A stretch of DNA of 9,747 nucleotides, taken from contig SFHK01000082.1 of the NCBI GenBank assembly GCA_004556395.1, positions 1 through 9,747 of the forward strand. Reading direction: 5' to 3'. Every line of letters starts with the position of its first letter. Within the stretch, counting starts at the first letter, position 1. The stretch is from Clostridiales bacterium (lineage in GTDB: Bacteria > Bacillota > Clostridia > Christensenellales > Aristaeellaceae). Shown in pieces: positions 5,939 to 9,747 of the stretch. The notes under the pieces are model-generated. The model ran no database searches, was not told the DNA's origin, and saw only the letters and a list, made by a program, of their open reading frames with translations. The position numbers and the translations under genes were made by a program.

Positions 5939-6625
5939 ATGGGTCACGATCAGTTTGCGGGAAACGTGCTGGAAATCATGCTTTCGTGGTTTCGAGCGCT
6001 GATGAACGGCGTTTGGTCGCTGTTCACCGGCAGCAGCGGCGGCTCGCTTTTAAGCTGGCTTTCGGGCAGCTGGAAAAGTCTGCTCGTCGTTCTGCTGACG
6101 ATCGGCGTGGTTACGGACGTCATCGTGTACCTGCTTCGCTGGCGGCCGTTCTGGTGGTGGTTCCGCAAAAAGCGCATGGTGGTCGACGACGCGATTCTGG
6201 AGCCAAACGAACCACTCCCCTCCGCCCGCCGTCCGGCGCCCGCGCGGCGCGTGCAGCCCTCCACGCGGATTCCGCGCCGGGAGAGCGACGTTCGCAGGGA
6301 ACAGGAAGAAGAAAGCAGGGACGATCTGTTCATGGAGCCGTCTCTGTTTGATGTGAAGCCCGCGCAGCAATCCCACGCGAAGCCGGTTTCCTCGAAGAAC
6401 AACGATCTGTTCATGGACGATGCCCCGTTCGACGCAAAGCCCGCGCGCAAACCCAACGCGAAGCCGGCGAGTCTGAAAAACGAAGACCTGTTCATGGACG
6501 ATTCCCTGTTCGATGTGAAGCCCGCAAGGCCTAAGCCGCGCGGCGCTTCCTCGTCCCTGTATGCCCCGACCACGCGCGACGGCCGCTCGACGAAGCCCTC
6601 TGCGCGCCTGTTTGACGATGACTGA
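5939..6625 (+). CDS. One-pass membrane protein with three 27-residue DLFM repeats, unknown function
   Basis: This 228-residue protein begins one base after the cdaR stop, with its ribosome binding site inside cdaR, so it is very probably expressed with cdaA-cdaR. The N-terminus (1-40) has amphipathic stretches. One clear membrane helix spans about 47-66, followed by an unusual aromatic and basic patch (RWRPFWWWFRKKR, 67-79). The rest is polar and probably disordered: a Pro/Arg-rich linker (95-115), an acidic stretch, then three tandem repeats from residue 128 with the pattern DLFMxxxxFDxKPA. The positive-inside rule puts the repeat tail in the cytosol. I do not recognise the family. Short repeated DLF-type motifs in a disordered tail look like docking peptides for a partner protein; that is inference. 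The gene ends by overlapping the next one by 8 bases. Confidence 0.8.
   Translation: MGHDQFAGNVLEIMLSWFRALMNGVWSLFTGSSGGSLLSWLSGSWKSLLVVLLTIGVVTDVIVYLLRWRPFWWWFRKKRMVVDDAILEPNEPLPSARRPAPARRVQPSTRIPRRESDVRREQEEESRDDLFMEPSLFDVKPAQQSHAKPVSSKNNDLFMDDAPFDAKPARKPNAKPASLKNEDLFMDDSLFDVKPARPKPRGASSSLYAPTTRDGRSTKPSARLFDDD
6320..6541 (+). repeat. Three in-frame 81-bp tandem repeats (27 residues each)
   Basis: The units are 6320-6400, 6401-6481 and a shorter third from 6482 to about 6541. Each codes for DLFM, then FD(V/A)KPA, then a Lys/Pro/Ala-rich spacer ending in KN in the first two. The DNA has diverged between units (gatctg against gacctg, ctgttt against ccgttc) more than the protein motif, so the motif seems to be kept by selection. 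Confidence 0.85.
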
Positions 6626-7871
6626 CCTCTTTATCGGAATCTACCCGTATGTCGTATGCGCTCTCCTGCTCTACGCGCTCATCGTCGCGCTCCGACGCTA
6701 TTTTGTGGGTGCGCTGAACCCTGCGGAAGCGCCCGCGTCAAAGCCGTCCGCGCCCGCGTTCGCCGTGCTGCGGACGATTTTGATTGCCTTTGTCCTCTCC
6801 CGCGCGCTCATCTGGACGGTCGGCTATGTGGGGAACGCACTTTCGGGCAGTCTGGATACCTATCTGAATAATCAGCTTTTTGTCTGGACGCAGTGGGACG
6901 CGCCACACTATCTTGGCATTGCCGAAAACGGCTATGTCACGGAGGGCGACGCGCGGCTGCACATCGTGTTTTACCCATTGTACCCTTATCTGGTGCGCGG
7001 TCTGCACGCGATTTTCCCGTTCCTGTCCATCACCGCGTGGGCGTTCATCGTTTCAAACGCGGCGCTTCTCGGCGCGGCCTATGCGCTGTTCCGGCTTGCG
7101 GAGAGTACGTATGGCTCACGGTGCGCCCGGCGCGCCGCATGGCTGTTCCTCTTCTGCCCCACCGGAATGTTCTTTTCAATTCCCTACACGGAATCGATCT
7201 TCCTTCTCTGCACGCTGCTCAGCGTGCTGTCGGCGCGCAGACAGCGTTTCCTGTGCGCGCTGCTGTTCGGCGCGCTCGCGTCGTTTTCCCGTCTTCCGGG
7301 CGCGGTGTGCGCCGTGCCGCTGTATTATGAGCTGATTCGCGCCGCGCGCAGGCGCGGAGACGGCAAGGCGCACGCCCTGCTTATGAGCGCGCTCAAATGC
7401 CTGCCCATTCTCTCCGGCTTCGCGGCCTATATGATCATCAACGCCGTCGTGACCGGAAACCCGTTCCAGTTTCTCATCTATCAGCGCGGGCACTGGGGAC
7501 AGAGCGCCGGTTCCGTGTTCCGTACGGCACGCTACACCGCCTATTACCTCGTTCATCCAAACGTCGACTGGTACCGCTGGGGCGTATGGATTCCGCAGTC
7601 GGCCTTTCTGCTGCTCAGCGCCGTGATGCTTGCGCTCAGCGCGCGAAGGCTGAACGTGCCCGACCTCGCCTATGCGCTTGTATATGAAAATGTCGTCATC
7701 TCCCCCACGATGCTGATCAGCGGCCCGCGATACCTTTGCGCCATGTATCCCGCCTACCTGATTCTCGCTCGGATTCGCAGGCGCTGGGCGCGCGCACTCG
7801 TGTATGCGCTGCTCGCGGCGCTGTATATGTACTGCGTCTGGATGTACACGGTGAACCGGATTCTGCTGTGA
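6618..7871 (+). CDS. PIG-V-like GT-C membrane glycosyltransferase
   Basis: This 417-residue multi-pass membrane protein probably transfers a sugar, likely mannose, from a lipid-linked donor to an envelope or surface acceptor. The start is ATG at 6618, which overlaps the upstream stop by 8 bases; no strong ribosome binding site is seen, so coupling is likely. Around 8-10 hydrophobic segments are visible. Family signatures of the PIG-V type are QWDAPHYLGIAENGY (92-106) with the Asp of the first outer loop, VFYPLYPYLVR (117-127), PTGMFFSIPYTES (181-193) and SGPRYLCAMYPAYLILA (368-384). The N-terminal 40 residues carry one extra helix and a polar linker. Bacterial members of this family are poorly characterised, so donor and acceptor are unknown. 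No other glycan genes are adjacent; the last gene of the block appears to be this one. Confidence 0.85.
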   Translation: MTDLFIGIYPYVVCALLLYALIVALRRYFVGALNPAEAPASKPSAPAFAVLRTILIAFVLSRALIWTVGYVGNALSGSLDTYLNNQLFVWTQWDAPHYLGIAENGYVTEGDARLHIVFYPLYPYLVRGLHAIFPFLSITAWAFIVSNAALLGAAYALFRLAESTYGSRCARRAAWLFLFCPTGMFFSIPYTESIFLLCTLLSVLSARRQRFLCALLFGALASFSRLPGAVCAVPLYYELIRAARRRGDGKAHALLMSALKCLPILSGFAAYMIINAVVTGNPFQFLIYQRGHWGQSAGSVFRTARYTAYYLVHPNVDWYRWGVWIPQSAFLLLSAVMLALSARRLNVPDLAYALVYENVVISPTMLISGPRYLCAMYPAYLILARIRRRWARALVYALLAALYMYCVWMYTVNRILL

Positions 7872-7898
7872 TCTTTACGTATATTTACGCTTTCATGC

Positions 7899-7927
7899 TT
7901 GTGAATGACAAACCTCGGTCTTATAAT
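7899..7927 (+). promoter_or_regulatory. Strong promoter of the L,D-transpeptidase gene
   Basis: TTGTGA (7899-7904) and a perfect TATAAT (7922-7927) are spaced by exactly 17 bases, in an AT-rich gap of 84 bases. This is the best housekeeping-type promoter in the window. It would start transcription near 7934, about 22 bases ahead of the start codon at 7956. An in-frame ATG at 7905 lies between the two boxes and so cannot be the true start. Confidence 0.8.
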
Positions 7928-7943
7928 TTCCGTGAATAACGAT

Positions 7944-7947
7944 GGAG
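7944..7947 (+). promoter_or_regulatory. Ribosome binding site of the L,D-transpeptidase gene
   Basis: GGAG lies 8 bases before the ATG at 7956 and decides the start in favour of this codon over the ATG at 7905. Confidence 0.65.
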
Positions 7948-7955
7948 AAACAAGA

Positions 7956-8786
7956 ATGAACAAGCAAACACACGCAAAACACCCTGCCCATCGCAGGAAG
8001 AAAACCAACAAAACGATGTTTTACGCCACTGTTTCCATATTGGCCGTGTGCGTCCTAGCGCTGCTGATTTTAGTGCTCACGAGCATTCATCAGGCGAACG
8101 GCGACTATCAGGCGGAGGTGGATCGCACGCCCATGCCGACTCCCACGCCGGTTCCGACCGCCACGCCGACGCCCACGCCCGAGCCTACGCCCATTCCCAC
8201 GGCGACGCCCACGCCCGAGCCGACCCCCGAACCCACGCCCGTCGATCTGGAATATCCCTATTTTATCGAGCTGGACAAGGGCAAGCAGGTAGTCACGATC
8301 TACACCATTGGCGAAACGGGCTATTACGATCTGGTCGTGAAGCAGTTCATCTGCTCCTCCGGCAAGAAGGACAAGGTGGAGGACGGCATGTACCGTCTGG
8401 GCACGTTCCTCTTCCATTCCTGCTGCTACTACACGCAGAACGCCGGACAGCTGAAGCACCACTACTACGACAAGCTGGGGCAGAACGTTTCCTCCGGCTG
8501 CATCCGGCTGACGGCGGGCGACGCGTACTGGATGTACGTGAACTGTCCGGAGGGCACGCCGATTCGCGTAATGAACAGCGGCGAACGGGACGAAGCGCTG
8601 CTTGCGTCTCTCAAGCCGCCCAAGCGCACGAGCAACTGGGATCCGACCGATCCCGACCCGAAGAACAAGTACTACGTCTCCCCCGCGCCGGACACCACGC
8701 CCGACCCGACCCCCGCGCTCGGCGTAACGCCCGCGCCCACGCCCGCGTGGACGGTGCATCCCGAGCTGAAGGCCTGGGGATATTGA
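7956..8786 (+). CDS. Membrane-anchored L,D-transpeptidase (YkuD domain) on a Pro/Thr stalk
   Basis: This 276-residue protein probably forms 3-3 cross-links or trims and attaches at peptidoglycan stem peptides outside the membrane. A basic cytosolic N-terminus (HRRKKTNK) precedes one membrane helix (about 21-43). A low-complexity Pro/Thr/Glu stalk (58-96) follows, then the YkuD catalytic domain (about 99-206), and a second Pro/Thr-rich tail (242-264) ending in AWGY. The catalytic segment is SSGCIRL (179-185) with nucleophile Cys182 and Arg184; the usual His of SHGC is Ser180. A likely catalytic His is His154 in FLFHSCCYY, with His168/169 as alternatives. Three further Cys (133, 156, 157) are in the domain. 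It has its own promoter and is followed by a terminator, so it is monocistronic. Confidence 0.88.
   Translation: MNKQTHAKHPAHRRKKTNKTMFYATVSILAVCVLALLILVLTSIHQANGDYQAEVDRTPMPTPTPVPTATPTPTPEPTPIPTATPTPEPTPEPTPVDLEYPYFIELDKGKQVVTIYTIGETGYYDLVVKQFICSSGKKDKVEDGMYRLGTFLFHSCCYYTQNAGQLKHHYYDKLGQNVSSGCIRLTAGDAYWMYVNCPEGTPIRVMNSGERDEALLASLKPPKRTSNWDPTDPDPKNKYYVSPAPDTTPDPTPALGVTPAPTPAWTVHPELKAWGY
8127..8240 (+). repeat. Low-complexity Pro/Thr coding repeat (stalk)
   Basis: Degenerate repeats of acgccc-type hexamers encode TP, EP and AT dipeptides. A 19-bp unit, cgacgcccacgcccgagcc, occurs exactly at 8167-8185 and 8203-8221, 36 bases apart. Such repeats usually vary in length between strains by slippage or unequal crossing over, which would change the stalk length without shifting the frame. 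Confidence 0.85.
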
Positions 8787-8815
8787 TCAAGAAGGTCTTC
8801 TCTAGGTAGCTCATG

Positions 8816-8861
8816 ATAAAAATCTCCTGCAGGAGAATAAAAAACTGCAGGAGATTTTTAT
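8816..8861. terminator. Bidirectional rho-independent terminator
   Basis: ATAAAAATCTCCTGCAG (8816-8832) and its exact complement CTGCAGGAGATTTTTAT (8845-8861) form a perfect 17-bp stem with a 12-base loop. The stem has a GC-rich core (CTCCTGCAG) flanked by T-runs on either strand, so it can end the transpeptidase transcript from the left and the reverse transcriptase transcript from the right. It sits 30 bases after one stop codon and 74 bases from the other, exactly between two convergent genes. Confidence 0.85.
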
Positions 8862-8934
8862 AGGTGAAAGTGCACGAAGATATACGAATATCCTACGCCT
8901 TTCGCCATTCATTAATTATATAACTATAGCAATA
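8862..8934. other. AT-rich spacer between terminator and reverse transcriptase stop
   Basis: This short stretch is AT-rich and has no gene. A small inverted repeat, GATAT-acga-ATATC, lies at 8879-8892. I see no attachment site, target-site duplication or small RNA here. Confidence 0.5.
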
Positions 8935-9747
8935 TTACCATGTTGAAATATCCTTGATGAATGAAACGTTATTTTCTTTAAGACGCTTCCATTCCGCTTT
9001 CAACTCACTCCTCGGCAATATCTCATATAGAAAAACCCAATACTGATCAAATGTATCGAGGTCATCCTTGAGTGCTTTCGCAAACGTTTTAAGCTCCTTT
9101 AAGTCGTTCTTTCTATTGTTATATGTTGTGTATAGATATGCCATTAAAAGCAAAACGCCATCATTGGTTCTTATTACTTCGCTTATGTCAAAGCAATTCA
9201 GCTCAAATTTATATTTCAGCGCAAAGAAAATCGAAAATGAAACCTGTTCAAAATTGCGTGAAGCAAGGCCTGATTGATAGATTTTCTGTGCATACTCCTT
9301 AATGCATGAATGGGAGGGACACTCTGCACAACATACCGAAAATACATGCTTATCCAATATTGAAACCAGATACGGATATAGCAAAGCCAAGTTTAAAATA
9401 GTTTTTGCAGCGTATTCCCTTGCATTAGGTGTCAGTTTCTTTCCAAGCAATACCTTTATTGCGTAATTCAAAATGGCTGCATTTTCTCCATTTCTGTGTA
9501 CAAGTTCAATCGCACAATCTATGTATGCACGCGTCAATAGGAAATTACATTCTCCGTAATAACCTGCCAATGGAGCGGCGTTCAGCTTTCTTTGCCACTC
9601 CTCTGTTACGGGCAAAGGAAGTTCCTTGATTGCTGTTTTCTTATGATTCAATGATAAATCAAATTCGCGCAATGCTGAACCCAACTCTGTCAAAAAGCGT
9701 TGAGCTTCTTCGTATGTTTCCGTGTAACACGTATAATCATCTATCGC
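8935..9747 (-). CDS. Reverse transcriptase, C-terminal part (partial; UG/Abi defence type likely)
   Basis: The gene runs off the right edge; 270 residues to the stop are visible. The visible part begins with AIDDYTCY, the xxDD catalytic motif of reverse transcriptases (Asp pair at 9736-9741). About 20 residues on comes FDLSLNHKKTAIKELPLP, the next conserved RT motif (LN..KT). The first residue of the motif is Ala where retrons, group II introns and retroviruses have Tyr or Phe. After the polymerase core, about 220 residues appear all-helical, with repeated helix pairs (AAILNYAIKVLLG, YAAKTILNLALLYPYLV). This fits the alpha-helical repeat domain of UG/Abi reverse transcriptases, whose studied members act in phage defence (AbiA, AbiK, DRT families). 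No maturase or intron endonuclease domain is seen. A Cys/His cluster lies at 9304-9333. The AT-rich base use differs from all genes to the left, suggesting transfer. The family within the UG/Abi group cannot be named from this piece. Confidence 0.8.
   Translation of the reverse strand, partial: AIDDYTCYTETYEEAQRFLTELGSALREFDLSLNHKKTAIKELPLPVTEEWQRKLNAAPLAGYYGECNFLLTRAYIDCAIELVHRNGENAAILNYAIKVLLGKKLTPNAREYAAKTILNLALLYPYLVSILDKHVFSVCCAECPSHSCIKEYAQKIYQSGLASRNFEQVSFSIFFALKYKFELNCFDISEVIRTNDGVLLLMAYLYTTYNNRKNDLKELKTFAKALKDDLDTFDQYWVFLYEILPRSELKAEWKRLKENNVSFIKDISTW

Noticed and set aside
8127..8240. Repeat tract considered as a CRISPR-like or tandem DNA element
   Set aside because: The repeats are in frame and encode a Pro/Thr stalk; there are no unique spacers of constant length.
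8935..9747. Group II intron maturase or retron as the identity of the minus-strand gene
   Set aside because: The visible C-terminal part has no maturase or endonuclease domain and is long and helical, and the xxDD motif lacks the usual aromatic residue. Not fully excluded because the N-terminal part is missing.

Overview
The window looks like a chromosome segment of a GC-rich member of the Bacillota, probably class Clostridia. The main support is a cdaA-cdaR (diadenylate cyclase and YbbR regulator) pair, a clostridial-type BirA tail, AGGAGG-type ribosome binding sites, GTG and TTG starts, and an L,D-transpeptidase on a Pro/Thr stalk. I cannot name the species. No rRNA, tRNA, CRISPR array or insertion sequence was seen.

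Left edge (1-536): the last 30 codons of a probable birA, then about 440 bases without an intact gene. That stretch holds a second copy of a 20-bp piece of the birA end and a roughly 205-bp truncated copy of the middle of the neighbouring nnr gene, so it appears to be duplication debris.

Central block (537-7871, all on the plus strand): a bifunctional NAD(P)H-hydrate repair enzyme (epimerase plus dehydratase) is coupled by an ATGA overlap to a small unknown protein and then to a metallo-beta-lactamase-fold hydrolase. A membrane-anchored helical protein of unknown function follows. Next comes a c-di-AMP module, CdaA and its membrane partner CdaR, with its own -10 box. The usual third gene of that module, glmM, is absent. 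In its place are a one-pass membrane protein with three 27-residue 'DLFM' repeats and an overlapping PIG-V-like GT-C glycosyltransferase. c-di-AMP signalling, an extracytoplasmic YbbR protein, a membrane glycosyltransferase and a transpeptidase together give this block an envelope theme.

Right part (7872-8861): a well-formed promoter (TTGTGA-17-TATAAT) drives an L,D-transpeptidase gene. The gene ends before a perfect 17-bp inverted repeat with A/T tracts on both sides, best read as a bidirectional terminator between convergent genes.

Right edge (8862-9747): base composition becomes clearly AT-richer. The minus strand carries the 3' part of a reverse transcriptase gene (xIDD catalytic motif and the following LNHKKT motif) with a long all-helical C-terminal region. 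This resembles the UG/Abi group of defence-associated reverse transcriptases. It is the best candidate for an unusual system, but most of its polymerase domain and any partner genes lie outside the window.
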